A stretch of 64,000 nucleotides of DNA from Galaxea fascicularis (Eukaryota; Cnidaria; Anthozoa; Scleractinia; Euphylliidae): assembly GCA_948470475.1 (NCBI GenBank), contig OX419342.1, positions 5,957,052 to 6,021,051 on the forward strand. Reading direction: 5' to 3'. The notes under the pieces are model-generated. The model was given only the letters and a program-made list of their open reading frames with translations. It was not told the origin of the DNA and did not search any database. A program made the position numbers and the translations under genes. Below, in pieces: positions 11,001 to 22,490 of this stretch (position 1 is its first letter; the number at the start of each line of letters is the position of its first letter).

Positions 11001-11497
11001 TATATATATAAATGTACAAACTTTTACAGGATTACGGGTGAAATGTCTCTTCTGCTTATCTACAATCGATCAATGTCCTTGGGGAAGGAAATTGCAATGA
11101 CATTTGTCCGAGCAATAAAAATTGTTATCATTCTTTCTGACCTTTGAAATCGACGCGGCAGATCGTATGGTTTGATTTTACGTCAGTGAAACATTAGTAA
11201 GTACATTTTTCAGCGTGTAAGCGGAAAAACTTCCATATGACACAGCAGCCCGACAAAGATGACCAAACAAAGTAACAATATTGCATAACAGATCGACACT
11301 AAGTCCTGCAACATTTCAGGAAATCACAAATTGCTTGAGTGTTTGTGTCAAAAACAAAATTCAACCAGGCGCTAATATTGTATAGGCTTAATTTCGTGTT
11401 TAAGTCGCAAAAGCCGCGATTAACTTAAGTACCTCTCGTTCTTATCATCGTCTGAACTGCTGTATCCACCAATGTTGTAAAGGTCTTCGTCCTCCAT
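3796..11497 (-). CDS. EAPP: E2F-associated phosphoprotein (EAPP)
   Basis: Minus-strand exons in transcript order: 11497-11433, 8806-8673, 6315-6061, 4923-4758 and 4090-3796. All junctions are GT-AG and in phase, giving 304 residues (human 285). EAPP is a nuclear phosphoprotein that binds activating E2Fs and modulates their transcription. An acidic, serine-rich N-terminus (MSSSEDEFEKEMQ, as in human) is followed by LTNDELLYDPDMDDEDEKW. The cysteine-rich C-terminus has CPACMTTLCIDCQRHE, then YRAMFVMNC, then HPVTCTECSSEVAVYDNDE and HFFNVLASHA, with paired CxxC motifs probably binding zinc. The first exon is short, and its ATG is 248 bp from the divergent TTLL12-like start. Introns hold SINEs, MITEs and a hammerhead-bearing fragment. 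A minus-strand AATAAA lies at 3773-3778, implying a very short 3' UTR. Confidence 0.92.
4989..5494. repeat. Outer MITE interrupted by another element
   Basis: The outer ends TTAACCCCTAACTCCCA and TCTTGGGAGTTAAAGGATTAA form an inverted pair of the TTAACCC type. The interior is split by the element at about 5097-5396. It lies in EAPP intron 3. Confidence 0.65.
5097..5396. repeat. Inner MITE nested in the 4989-5494 element
   Basis: Inverted ends of about 40 bp: GTGGCTACACAAGCAAATTT with GCGATGGTGATG on the left, and CATCACCATCCGAGC with GTTGCTCGTGTAGCTGC on the right. The arms differ at several positions. Insertion into the outer element gives a relative age order: outer older than inner. Confidence 0.65.
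6475..6770 (+). mobile_element. Fragment of a hammerhead-bearing retroelement (Penelope/terminon-like long-repeat type)
   Basis: About 295 bp, from the ACACCCTTAATCCCCACGG region to the TTTCTTTAGAAACTACCCC region. It is closely similar to the right half of the foldback at 45519-45955 and its downstream flank to about 46005. It carries one hammerhead motif (6614-6661). No reverse transcriptase is present. It sits in EAPP intron 2, antisense to the gene. Penelope-type assignment rests on the known association of minimal hammerheads with those elements. Confidence 0.55.
6614..6661 (+). ncRNA. Type I hammerhead ribozyme, core intact
   Basis: Reading 5' to 3': outer stem I GATTC, inner stem I strand, core CTGACGA (6622-6628), stem II GGG/CTC around a TAACG loop, GAAA (6641-6644), then T and cleavage triplet GTC (6646-6648), internal loop TTTTA and GAATC closing stem I. 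All invariant core nucleotides are present. Stem III is only two base pairs without a loop, so as drawn it would need pairing with a second copy, as reported for dimeric minimal hammerheads. One C missing from stem II weakens this copy. Confidence 0.7.
7892..8085. repeat. Palindromic MITE, about 190 bp
   Basis: The left arm (CACTGGTGTTTATATAATA ... TTACATGCCCG ... ATGAATTTTATCTTC) is mirrored by the right arm (GAAGATAAAATTCATATCC ... CGGGCATGTAA ... ATATAAACTAGTG). The loop is short. It is in EAPP intron 2. Confidence 0.7.
8222..8468 (+). repeat. tRNA-derived SINE, family A
   Basis: The head resembles a class II tRNA: TGGCCGAGAGCCGTTTAGG (A-box region) and GGTTCAAACTCC (B box at 8278-8289). 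A body follows with GCTGGTGTTGTTCTGGGTAAG and CTAGGGGAGCGATCAATTAAG. The same head and body appear inverted at 35011-35250, and a body fragment at 38166-38211, which defines a family. Confidence 0.75.
8923..9125 (-). repeat. tRNA-derived SINE, family B, with pentanucleotide tail
   Basis: Read on the minus strand from 9125, it has a degenerate tRNA-like head (GGCACAATGGTGAAAACACG, and the B box TTGGTTTGATTCC near 9060-9072). A body follows with GAGAGC, GGGTTTTCCCCTCTCC and AAACCAACA, and it ends in (GATTT)n at 8923-8956. A shorter copy of the head lies at 46290-46389. Confidence 0.65.
9449..9725. repeat. MITE-like element with TTAAACCCTAAG ends
   Basis: The left end ACACTTTAAACCCTAAGAT is imperfectly inverted at the right end (GATCACTCTTAACCTTTAAAGG). 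Internal AAATTCTCATTTGTTGC and CATGACCACTCT recur at 31883-32081, so this is a dispersed family. Confidence 0.5.
9778..10063. repeat. Foldback MITE with AAGGCTGGTTTTCA ends and GCATAA repeats
   Basis: The ends AAGGCTGGTTTTCATTAGC and GAGCTAGTGAAAACCAGCCCTT are inverted. The arms continue for about 70 bp through iterated (A)GCATAA hexamers and GTGAAAAGTCAGCAGCGACAT. It is in EAPP intron 1. Confidence 0.75.
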
Positions 11498-11745
11498 CAC
11501 AATTTTCTTTTAGAAATATTCATGAACTTAGTTGGCGCAGAACTTAAAACTCGGTGGGTTTCTGCAAGGTATCAAGATTTACGATCTTGGCAAAGCGGAG
11601 ACTGGCACGAGTATGTTATTGATTGACAACGTGTTTCTCTTTGCGACTTTAACAAAAAAATGAGTTTGTTGGGTATTGAGAATCTGACACTGATCACTTG
11701 TTATGTTTCAACAGCGGCAAAGGTGATTGTTGTGAGGGAGTGAAG
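11498..11745. promoter_or_regulatory. Shared promoter region of the EAPP / TTLL12-like divergent pair
   Basis: Only 248 bp separate the two start codons, so both 5' UTRs and core promoters must fit here or overlap. I see no TATA box in a convincing place. A bidirectional promoter is inferred from the spacing. Confidence 0.55.
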
Positions 11746-14700
11746 ATGGCGTCGTGTTCTGTGGGTAAGGCCACGTGCATTACTAAGGAAGATTTCCTCT
11801 CTCTACATCGACCACAACTTCTTTCGATCGGTTTACCCGAGCAGTTATGGGGTAGGCTTTACAAAAAACTCGCTCCCATCGCAAGCTGTGACGCTGCTGA
11901 GATTTTTGAGCTCCACGACGATGTACAATTTGAATCTCCTGGTCGGTGGTCGCTTCACGCCAAACGGGCTTTGCAGAAATTCAGCGACGTGTTTCTCATT
12001 CAACATATCTGGTCGAGCGACGGTGGAGCGTCGGCGAAGAAAAGCTTGGAAAAATCACCCGAATTACTGGCGAGAATGAAGGAAATTATGGAACGCCCAG
12101 AAAACAGCGCTGGCGTCAAAAATGCCTCTGGCGAAGAAGACCTTCTGGACAGCTCCCTCGTTATTTCACAGTTTACCGGAGCAGACGAGAAGAAGGCCCA
12201 AGAAGCCCTTCATTCAACAGACGGTGATCTAATCGAGGCTTTGTGTCAAATCACGGACGATTCCTATGCTACTGAAAAGCCGTCTAAATCAGACAGGTCA
12301 AAAATTATGACCCTCGAAGAATTCAAGACAGGATTTCTTCACGCTGTAGGGATGCAGAAAGCGAAGCTGCTCTCCGAGGAATATGTCGAAAAAATGTACT
12401 TGAGGTACAAGAGAGAGAAAGAACAATACCCAGATTCGCTGAGCTTCGGAAAAGGAACGACCCCGAATTACAGTTGGTCTGAAGAGGATGAAGGCGCGAT
12501 GTCCGTTTTTGTTTCAATTCCTGTATCAACGAAAAAGCGAGATGTTACGAACAAACTGTCGACAAAGCGCTGGACTTTAGGTCTAAAGGGATGTACTCCC
12601 ATCATTGATGGAGAATTTTACGGTAATGTTTGCCCAGATGAGTCCTTTTGGACGTTTGATTCTCCTGGTTTGCTGGTTATGACTTTACAGAAACCGGAGA
12701 ACGAAGAATCGGAGTTGTGGCCGGTAAGTTTCAGAATATGTGGTTTGGATAAAAACATTTTTCGCTCTCTTGCGCTTGGTAATGCGTGACAAGCGATTTC
12801 TAAAGAGCGCGGATTTTTTTTGCATTTTTTGAGCGCGGCGTCAAATTGCGATCTCGACAGTGAGCTACATGGTATTTATGAACTAATTGCATTCGAGCCA
12901 CGAACAGCATACACATTTGATCGAGTACACTTTACATATTACAGCCAATATAATTGCAAACAGAAAGTTTAATGTTTTTCTTTCGAGTGGCTGGGCCATC
13001 AAGTCTCGAGTGGATCAAAACTTATTCCGTAATCATTCGTGATATTAACACGTCCAGTTTGTTACATTGCGTACTTTTGTCGTACATCTCAAAATCCGCT
13101 AACACTTAGCCGTTCGTGTTGGCATGTCAGAATTCTCTTGTCATTACCACTTATGTTTTATCCGTTTTACGTTTTCCGCATGAAATGTGAAATACCAAGC
13201 AAGTTTGTCTCACCAAGAAATAATTGTCCTTCGCATAGTTAAGTATTTTGTTTCGTTATCATCGCAAAAAGAAAAGAAAAACGAACGTTTTACAACGCAG
13301 CTAAATAAATATCTTACTACGACAAGAGAGCAAGTGTAAGAAATTCACACTGCATGCACACATACACTTGGGTGTTATTTTCAACTTGACTTTGAACACC
13401 ACAGTCTGCACAGCAACCCTGAGTGAAATGTCATATTGGCATCACTGCCCAAAATGATCAAATATTTGATTGATCATCTTGCAGTGAAGTCGTGACATGT
13501 TGTCAACCAACATTCCTTGTGTTCAGAACTCCGTTTAGGCCTTAATCACAAATGAATAAATTTAAATGAAAAACAAAAGTACATTTATATTCCTCGTCGT
13601 GCAATTTTTTAGCAATTTTGTTGCTGGAATGCTGCACAAGATGTCAATCTAGATGCTAAGACAAAGCAGTCATCAGTTTGTCACATTTTTCTTCAAATTC
13701 TTAGCAAACAGATGTGCTGTATTGTAAATGGACAATTTTACACAATACAGTAATTAAGTTAAAAGTATATGTTTACAGTATTTTCCTAAGCATGCAGTGA
13801 AGGCGCGAAGAAAAAGTGTTACCTGAAAGTTATGTTTCCTTTCACACCATCTTACTTGTAATTTCTGACTAGAGATCAAATGATTTTTCTTAATATGTGA
13901 TTCTAGTGTTTGTATCTGGGTTAAATCCTTTTATTAGTATCCTCATAAAAAAACCTAGTGAACAGTACTTTTCTGTAGTGCTGTCTACTGTGTGGCAAAA
14001 GGTGGTGATGGTGTTTTAATAGTCCTTGACGCCCTTTCTTTAAATGAAAACTACCAAGCAGTGCTTTCCTGTGGTGCTGTTCAGTGAATACTTTTTGTGG
14101 TGGTTTTAGGTTTTGAGGTGGTCATACAGAACATCAGTGAGCAAAGCTCCCTGCTGTGCTGTTTATTGTGCACGCAAGGTGTTTGTTATCCCTTTTTCCA
14201 CCCTACAGGGTGATGCTAACTTAAAATAATTGAAAACTGGGATTATTTTGAAGATTAATTCAAAGGACCCTATGGGTCAACTTGTGAATGCAAATTATAA
14301 TATGTTGTTGGATTTCAGGTTTTGATCAAAGGAGAGAAGCATTTGTCAGAAAAGGAAATTTCAGATCAAGCAAGAGAAAAGAGTGATGAGGCTGAGTATG
14401 AGACGTACAAGGTGTTGGAAGATATGTGGTACTATAACCAAACATACCAAGTTGTACATGTATCCGATGGTAACAAGCAGAAGCCTGTTTGGTATGTCAT
14501 GGATGAATTTGGATCAGCTGTTGCACACAGTGTTCATCCTAATGTAAAGTGCTCACCATTTGGTTTTGCTGGGACAGGAACTTTTTACTCTCTTCTTTGG
14601 CCACTAGAAGACATAAAAGCTGGTGATTTGTGTACTAGAAACTTTTGTCCTCTTCTTAGTTTAACGGAAACAAAGCTGCAAAGGGAAGCTCGGCTTTTGG

Positions 14701-16586
14701 CCTTCAGATCTTCTTTGCCAGAAAGCACTCCAAGCAGTTTTGTTGTTGATCTTGCTAAATTTCCCACTTTACCAAGAGAAACCAATGTAGCAATCAATGT
14801 GAAGTCTTTGTCACCACAGATGGACAGCATGAACTGTACACATTCAAGAGGAAAGAAATTGAACTTGAAGTTTTTTCTTGAAAAAACTGGCACAGAGAAG
14901 AAGCCAGTGCTAAGAGATTTAGGTTGCACTGTAGTAGAGACGTCAACTGAAGCAGAAGCTATTTGGTTGGAGAGGTGGAATACTCCAGGGCAAAGAATCC
15001 CAAACAATGCAAAAGTCAACCGTCTTGGAGGAGAAGAAAACCTGCTGCATCGCCACTTGCTGTCAGCCCATGTTCAAAAGACGTGGGGGAATGTGCCATG
15101 GTTCCCGATGACTTATGATCTCTCAACTGACTTGGCGGCTTTGTGTGCAGATCACTACTCAAGAGGGATAGCCAGCTACTGGATTTTAAGAGCTGCAGAT
15201 CCAAGTACCCTTAGCCTACCACCAGTGGTTACCAGCGACCTGCGAAGGGTGTTGCGGTGTTCAGAGATGGGTCATTTAGTGGCATCATACTGTAAGTCCA
15301 GCAAGACTAAAACTGTCATCTATATAAGTAATATTATAATAAATTTATTGTATCCACTTTCTTTAAAGTGATAGAAGTAAAAAAATGCATCTTTGTAGCA
15401 TTATCTTGAACGCCTTCCAGGTACAGATGTAGCTGACAAGATTACTGTGAAACTTCAAAAACCATGGACACTAGAAATGTTTTTGGGATGTCTATTCTTT
15501 TGCAAAAGATAACCAATCAGATTCAAGGTGACTAAGTTCCGCAACCTGTATCGTTGATCACTCATGTTGTTAGTGGTTTCTTCTCGTGGTTTCATTATGC
15601 ATCTGATTGGTTCAAGAACAATATCAGTTCCAGAAATAATTCTGAGTGGTCACAGTTCTCTTGGTTTCTCAGTAATGTTAGTAATCCTGGACATTTGAGA
15701 TACAAAATTGGCATTGACACCTACCAAGATGCTGAAGTTCATGGACAGAACCCTTTTCTGTTGAACTGAGGAAACTCAGGTCCCTATTATCTTTGTGGGT
15801 ATAGGGGCAGGATCACAATGCACCTCCAGTTTGTGTGGGTAAGGCCAGAGAGTAATGATACATGTAGGTCCTATTATATTTAAAGACATTTCTCAAGTTG
15901 TGGAAAAAGCAAAGCATAAGGCAAAAAAGAAAAAATTGTCAGTTTAAAAATAAGTTATAATTTGTTATTTTTGCTTATTATTGAAATTGTTTGTGCTCCT
16001 ATTTTCAGATTGTTTTCAGACAGCATGGTGCAAGAACAGGCATTTCTGTTTACAGTATGCAGTGACAGTCAAATCTCTGGTGCCACTAGAGCTCCTTGTA
16101 CACAACACTCCATATGTGAACCTAGCAGAGAAGGAGATGAACCATGGAGCTTTCCTAGATGAGTATGATTCTTCTGCTCTCCGGTCTGGCTATTCAGGAG
16201 GAAAGAAGAATGGAGTTGTGAATCACAAGTTGACACATGGGGAGTTTTTGGCTGACCTCAATTCCAATTTTTTGGCCAAGAGACAAGAGACATGGGAAGA
16301 TGTTCAGGCGAGGATTCATGAGTGCATTGCTAAATTGTTTTACGCGGTGTCGCCAAGTCTAGCGTCTTTTCAGAATGGCCGAAACTCGGTGAAAGATCTT
16401 TGCGCTGTTTATGGAGTAGATGTCCTTTTAAGAGACACATTAGAACCACTTATCATTGGTGTCAATCCAACTCCAAGCTTTGAAAGTGAGAAGTGTTTTT
16501 CTGATGTTCTGATTACTGCATTTGGACAGAATGGAGAGTGCTTGGACAGTGTAAACATCACTCAGGTATCTGTTTGGGAAAAATGA
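11746..16586 (+). CDS. TTLL12: TTLL12-like pseudo-ligase with inserted UBA-like and CS domains
   Basis: Three exons: 11746-12723, 14319-15291 and 16009-16586, in phase, giving 842 residues (human TTLL12 644). The N-terminus (FLSLHRPQLLSIGLPEQLWG ... FLIQHIW ... LLARMKEIM) matches TTLL12. Residues about 132-172 (LVISQFTGADEKKAQEAL) look like a NACA/HYPK-type UBA. Residues about 241-332 (YSW, WTLGLKG, PIIDGEFYG, DESFW) look like a NudC-type CS domain. TTLL12 then resumes (MWYYNQTYQ, VWYVMDEFGS, TFYSLLWPLED). In the ligase-like part the nucleotide-site lysine region reads YWILRAAD instead of CKPWN, and the Mg-binding EVN motif is GVN, so catalysis is unlikely. Human TTLL12 is also considered a pseudoenzyme affecting tubulin modification, mitosis and antiviral signalling. 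The 1.6-kb and 0.7-kb introns hold no recognised feature. Confidence 0.85.
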
Positions 16587-19577
16587 GGCAATCCTTATTT
16601 TGTCAGCATGGAAAAAAGGGTGAGCAGTTGACATGTACATTGTATTGATTAGAGTGTTTGCAGATATTAAACAAGAATAACAGTAGTGTAGAAAATTAAT
16701 CCCTGCTTACAAAATCCTTCTTTTCCTACAGTAGTTTAGTTGCCAAATGTGATTATCATATAATGTTGAATTTACAAAATAATAATTGTTTGCAGTTATG
16801 TTTTCCTTCATGGGACGTGGCGATCTTTCAGTACAAATAATTCTTGAAACTACCAGGTAACTTTCATTGACAGTAACTGAAAACCAGAAGCTACATGTAA
16901 TATGGTGATTTTTTCTGGCAGTTGCCATTGCAAATGTGCATGGAACTGTGAATTGGTTATCTGCAGGCAACTAAAATTCACTCAATTGCTGTTGTGACTG
17001 GAATATTGAGGGCTAAGAATTTGTGAATGGGATAAAAGAAAGCAACTTCAAAATGGTTGCTCATGTTTTTCTATTGCAAAAGGGTGATCTTGTGAGCAGG
17101 GAATGTAATGTTGATTAACAGTACTTCACATTTATTCTGTAATATTATAAGTACATCATGAACATCAGTGATATGCATAATGGACATTTGTCAGTAGATG
17201 CAGTAGTAAAATGAGTCAAAGTCAGACAAAATTCAAGCTCTTTGAATGGACCAAATCATTAGTTAAATTATCACGCTTTCCTTTTGATAATCTATAAGAT
17301 GTAGACTGCAATTACAGCTTAATTACGTTTACAGCTGCTGGTTGATGAACTTGAGTTAAGTTCATATCATGCCCAATCTTCAGTAGATTATCTTAGCAAG
17401 CGACTGTTATTTGTGGCTTTTACTAGGTCTTGTTTTCAAATGTGTCCTTGCTAATGCCAAATTGTTTTCATTTACACATTCATTACATTACTCAAGTACA
17501 TTTAATCATAATATATGATTTATTTCATATACATTCACATTGTTCATCACCACCCAGTCATTCTGTTGTAATTCATACTTATTGTAGAATATATTTACGT
17601 ACAGTGATTACTCGTTTATTTGTACACAAACTGTCAGTTTAGATTGAAAGGGTAATCAATTAATTTATGATTCATCATGCATTGAGTATATTATCTAGAT
17701 CATTCACTCAATCACCAGAACATACTTACAACATATATAATATATGTTTCTTCAAGCAGCATCAACTAAGACAGTTATTTTATTTTATTTTCTATTTACA
17801 ATGGTATGGTATTGAGAATTTAGTGGTAAACAGTTATTATTAGGCAAGCATTATTTTTCAATTTTTTCATTGAAATGTATGGCGAGGACTTAAGTTTTTG
17901 TGTGCAGCGGAGGAGGGCCCGGAGAGCCTTTGTACCATTGATATCGTGTGTTATGAAGTTTTCTCAGATGTTCATACTTTTGGCAACTATAATTATACTT
18001 GTGAAAGTCATAGTTCCTCCATGTGAATTTATTTTATTTTTATTTATGTACAGTGTACGTTTTGTTCAAGTAGATAAGAACTACGGGGAACCTGGTTCAT
18101 ACCAGGTTATATAACCATGAAACCTTGTGATTAACATTTGCAGTGTATATGAGCTGCAAGTCTTCCTAGCTTAAGTTTTAATTCAAGTTGATAATAAGTG
18201 TGGCTTGTAGATAGGCAGATATAGTTTGGAACAACTTCTCTAAGTTTGTAGAAGTTGTAAGCTATTTATTGGCATGAAAGGCTGTTTGTCATTCCTTTAT
18301 GGGGGGGACTAACTAACTACAGACGTTGCATTGTTGTGAATAGAATTATTATATAATACACTGTAAGTTTTTTGTGTTTTGCTGCTACTATTCGTGAAAT
18401 ATGCAAACGTAATCATGTGAACTTTAAAAATGTTATTTTGCACGCGCAACTTGCCCCAGGCTGCAACTGTGCATTGGACAAAAATCCCCAAAACTCTGAG
18501 AAAATTATGTGTAGTTCAGACACTTTTGACAAGCCTATGCGCTTAGCAAGTGCTGTTAACTTACATAACTGCAATGATAATGATGAAATGGTATGAATTT
18601 GTGTGCCAATGACATTATAATTCTCGCAGTAACATCAATTTCAAAAATTAGATTGTACATGTACCTTGAGTGTTGCACCTTGGTAGTTGTTAATCATTGG
18701 TGCCATTTTTGATATGTGGAAGTGTATGCCACTGGAGTTTTAGGCTTTTTTCTGTTCAGGTCACATGACATACCAAATATGGTTGTGACTCTAAAATCTT
18801 GAAAACCTGTTTGATTGTAAAAACACAGCCGGACAGCTTTTCTGTGCAAGTTAGGGTTTCCATGACTCCATGAACATTGGGAACTTTCCATAGCAACAAT
18901 TCTGGAGTTAAGTTACTGCCCCCCTTAAACAATGCCCTTGGCAATCATTAGTGATAAGAAGAACCTATGTAGTAGTGTGAGTATGCAAATTTAGGAATCT
19001 TAAAAAGCACGCCTTTGACTTACAAGGACTTGATGGTCCTAAAAATGTGCAGAACTGTACATGCTATAATGTAAGGATGCTAAATTTAGAAATATGTACT
19101 CAATACGAATAATGACCTATTCATATATGCTGCTGTTACAAAAGGAACTAATTCTCAAAGGGGCTATGTTGCAGGTATTTTTTAGTCATGAGTCAAAATA
19201 ACTAGGACCATCTTTTTGTACATTAAATGGTTGTAGAACTCCAGTAGGAAATTATCAAGTAGATTCTTGGAAGGAGAGCAAAACCTGTTGAAAAAACATT
19301 GGTCAAATTTGTTTTGTATGGCAACCATTTCCATCCTGACTATGTGTTGCAAAAGGCAGTTATTGATAGTGTCACTGCACACATGGAGTAATAGTTCACA
19401 AACTTGTTTGGGTTCTTATTGTTGCAAACATCACTTGTGGCTTATATTAATACTTTAAACTGGTGACATAGCCCCTTTAAGTGTACTGGCTGGAATATCG
19501 CTGCAGATGAACACCAACTGTGCTTTCTTAGGCCTGGTCTTTTAGGAAAATGAAATGACACTTGGATGCAGACGTGT

Positions 19578-19790
19578 TTAAGGGTTGTGACTATGATTTT
19601 AATTAGAAGGATGAATTAGTTGAAGTACATGGCTACAGATCATAAAAAAATCTTTAAATTTACAACCTCACAGATGTACGTTGGGGCAAAAGTAACTGGC
19701 AAAAGCAGTCTGACAGGCTGTGGAAATCCACCAGCTACCAGCTACTAATGATAAACCTGCATTAGCATTTCATAGAATATTCATACTTCC
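19578..19790. repeat. Copy of the AGGGYTGTCACTA repeat family
   Basis: AAGGGTTGTGACTATGATTT, CATGGCTACAGATCATAA and GGGGCAAAAGTAACTGGC correspond to segments at 30826-31050. A third, complete inverted-ended member is at 41911-42068. Confidence 0.5.
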
Positions 19791-19814
19791 AATTCAAGGA
19801 AGGTCATGGGAATT

Positions 19815-19945
19815 CAAGTGGCTGGGTAAAGGGGAAATGTCTGGAGGGTGGAGAGGGTAGGGTGTTCAAACCAAAATGCCTTCATGGTGGGGTTAGGGGG
19901 AGTTATGGATAATTCATGGAACAATGCAACATATCTTATTCTTCT
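19815..19945. repeat. G-rich dispersed repeat fragment
   Basis: GTTCAAACCAAAATGCCTTC followed by GGGGAGTTATGGATA recurs as a near match at 31824-31878. Both are flanked by G-rich runs, so this is a dispersed element of unknown class. Confidence 0.4.
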
Positions 19946-20416
19946 CAGAAAACAGTTTATTGGCAAGAGCAAATGTTTTCCCCTCTGGCCAAGGCCTGAG
20001 AATCTGCATAAGCTTGTACAGCTTAATGATATTAGAACTTGTCTTTTGCAAACTTGCTATAAATATGACCTGCATCTTGCTAAGGCATCTTGTTTTAGAG
20101 TGATGTTCATTTTGGGGTGTATATTCGTAAAAAGTTTAATTTATGTCGTGTGAAAATTATTTTTTTTTACATTAAGTTTGTTTGGGGAGAACTGGGATTT
20201 TCCCCTTGGAGAAACAGCTGTTTTTCTCCTTATGTGAGGTAGCAATTCTTTCTTCTGGACTTGGCATTAATGAGCAGTGATGGACGCTAATTCAGGCCTT
20301 AACTTTACCTTAAGGTGGTGTTGCTCTTAACATATTTGTTTCTGGGCATTCTATCTGCTTTAGTTCTACTAATGAGTCAAATGGCTGAGGATTCAGCCTT
20401 AAGGGAGATAGTTTTT

Positions 20417-20515
20417 AAACCCCTTAACTCCTAACTGGTCTCCCTTTGACGAGTAAAATTGTTTGGTGTTAGTCAGAGTAAAATCTATAAAGTCACACTT
20501 AGGAGGGAAAGGGTC
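20417..20515. repeat. Second copy of the small TTAACCC-type MITE
   Basis: The ends CCCCTTAACTCCTAA and TTAGGAGGGAAAGGGT are inverted. The interior GACGAGTAAAATTGTTTGG and GTCAGAGTAAAATCTATAA match the 3357-3490 copy, without the internal tandem duplication. Confidence 0.65.
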
Positions 20516-22117
20516 AAGGGAAGTGTTCTTTCAACAGGCCTTTACAAACACTATGATTGGCACCAAAATAATGTTTCTGTCTTGAAAGAGATCTCATTCA
20601 GTTAAAAACAATGAAGTGACTGAATCAGGGCAAGGACTTCCAACCATTGGAGAAAGAAAGTGTTAACTTATGGTGCAGAGTTCAAGCTTAAATTGGCTTG
20701 TGGTATTGTCAGGATATCAAAGTGTAGGAAGTTGGGGTTCTCGTCATTCTTATTGGGCAATTTGATTTAACAACCCTGGCACATTATTGACTTGATCAGT
20801 GGTGGTTCTGAGCTTTAGTCAAATTACCAACAATTTTTATAGCAATTCCTGTGGAACTTAGAAAGTTGTTGTGATTTGGTGGTCGCTGGCTGGCCACTCA
20901 TTGCAGCCGTTTTTGTTGCCTGATAGCTCAATCAGCAAGACCAGACACATTTGATAAATCTGTTCACTGATGAACATATAAAATCGCTTTTTGTGTCAAT
21001 GGTTGTGACATTTTACATTAGCAGTCGATTCAGTAAATGCCCTTTGAAAAATGATAAGAGATCCCTCTGGTTGAACCTTGAGAGGTTGTTCATTTTGTCA
21101 GTTTTGTGTCATTTTAAACACGTTGATCCCAGACCCATTCATTTGGTTTGGAGCTTATGCACTTTGGTACCTTGAATAATACCATCTGTGGGAACATTCT
21201 CTTTAGAATAACGCCATAACCATAAATTATTCGCTTTTTTACTTTGTAGTTCTTTGATTGAGCTACACTTTATTTGATGATAATATTATGAACATTAATT
21301 TTGTAATGAGTGATCTGACTAGATAAAAATTGAAGTCTTAGTGCACATGGAGTTAAAGTGTTCACTGTTATGAGTTTTATAAAAAAATGATAGTTTTGCC
21401 TGTTGTTTCCTGGAATTGCATGGCTGTTGTTTAGAATCCAGCTTGTGATTGTTTTAAGCATTGCAAATGCTTTCCAAGTAACAGAAACGTTTTTGACTTT
21501 AGCTTTTAATCATTACATGCCTGTGACTAGCAAAGATTTCTGCTTCTTGAAAACACCTTTTCTGTGATAACTGCTACCCTCACAACCTTACCACTTGTAT
21601 TACTCTGAAAGCCAGCACATGTGAATAAAAGATGTCATATTTGTTGCCAGTTTTGGCTTGAGTTAGTTTTCGTGTTCAATTCCAGTAGTATAGGCTTCCA
21701 TTGAGTTCTTATTTAATTTTGTAGGTTGGGGTGGGAGTCCTTGCTACAACTGTCAGAGTTGCAAGTTGTATCAGACAAGCTTCCCACAGTCACATTGTAG
21801 TAACTCTTGTGGGTGAGAGCCATGATTAGGGAATTTTAAACACACATACGGAGCTCCATCAGTTCTGTTCCATGAAGCTACCAAACATTTTGCTACTTGC
21901 ACCCCCCCCCCCTCCCTTCCCTTAATGCAATTAGCTCTGGTAGGTTTGTGCATAACCACATGCTACATCACTGAGAAGGAAGTGACAATTTTTGTGAATG
22001 TGAAGATGTGTTTTGTTAAGGTAGTTTATGCTTGGCCTCAAATGGCCACTAGTATCCAGAAATATTGGACGGAGTTATTTGCAATTTACGTCATATTTTA
22101 GATCAAATTGCTTGTGT

Positions 22118-22490
22118 TTATGTGAGGAGCAGACCACCAACTGCCGAGCAGGAGGTCGCAGGTTCGAGTCCTACTCTGGGCCAAAAAATAAGGTCTTAAC
22201 AGGTGCCAGCTGTGTGCTCAATATCTGCCTTGGTTCAAATGATCATGGCATTGGGCAGTGATGTTAAGCCTATATGGCCTTGTCTCCTTCACATCCACAC
22301 AAAACTGGAAGGGGGCATAAAAAGAACCCACACACTGCTTGAAAAGAGTAGGGCACATAGTTCCCAGTTTTGTGGTCTGTGGGCTCTAACATACATCATG
22401 GTTGGGTGGAGGCTGAATGATGGGCTGACCACTTGTCCCCAACAGCCTCTATTGGTTACAGAAACCTCTTAGAAGGCCCCAATGCTCCAG
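22118..22490 (+). repeat. Probable tRNA-derived SINE relic
   Basis: GAGCAGGAGGTCGCAGGTTCGAGTCCTACTC (written here as two motifs: the arm GAGCAGGAGGTCGC and the B box GGTTCGAGTCC at 22161-22171) looks like the 3' half of a tRNA. A non-coding body follows with no usable anticodon arm. No second copy is in the window, so family membership is a guess. Confidence 0.4.

Noticed and set aside
17875..18596. Open frames of 74-79 codons in the 7-kb gap
   Set aside because: No homology, no splice context, composition like surrounding AT-rich DNA.
22118..22200. Possible functional tRNA around the GGTTCGAGTCC box
   Set aside because: No complete cloverleaf: 5' half and anticodon arm cannot be formed. 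Treated as SINE relic.
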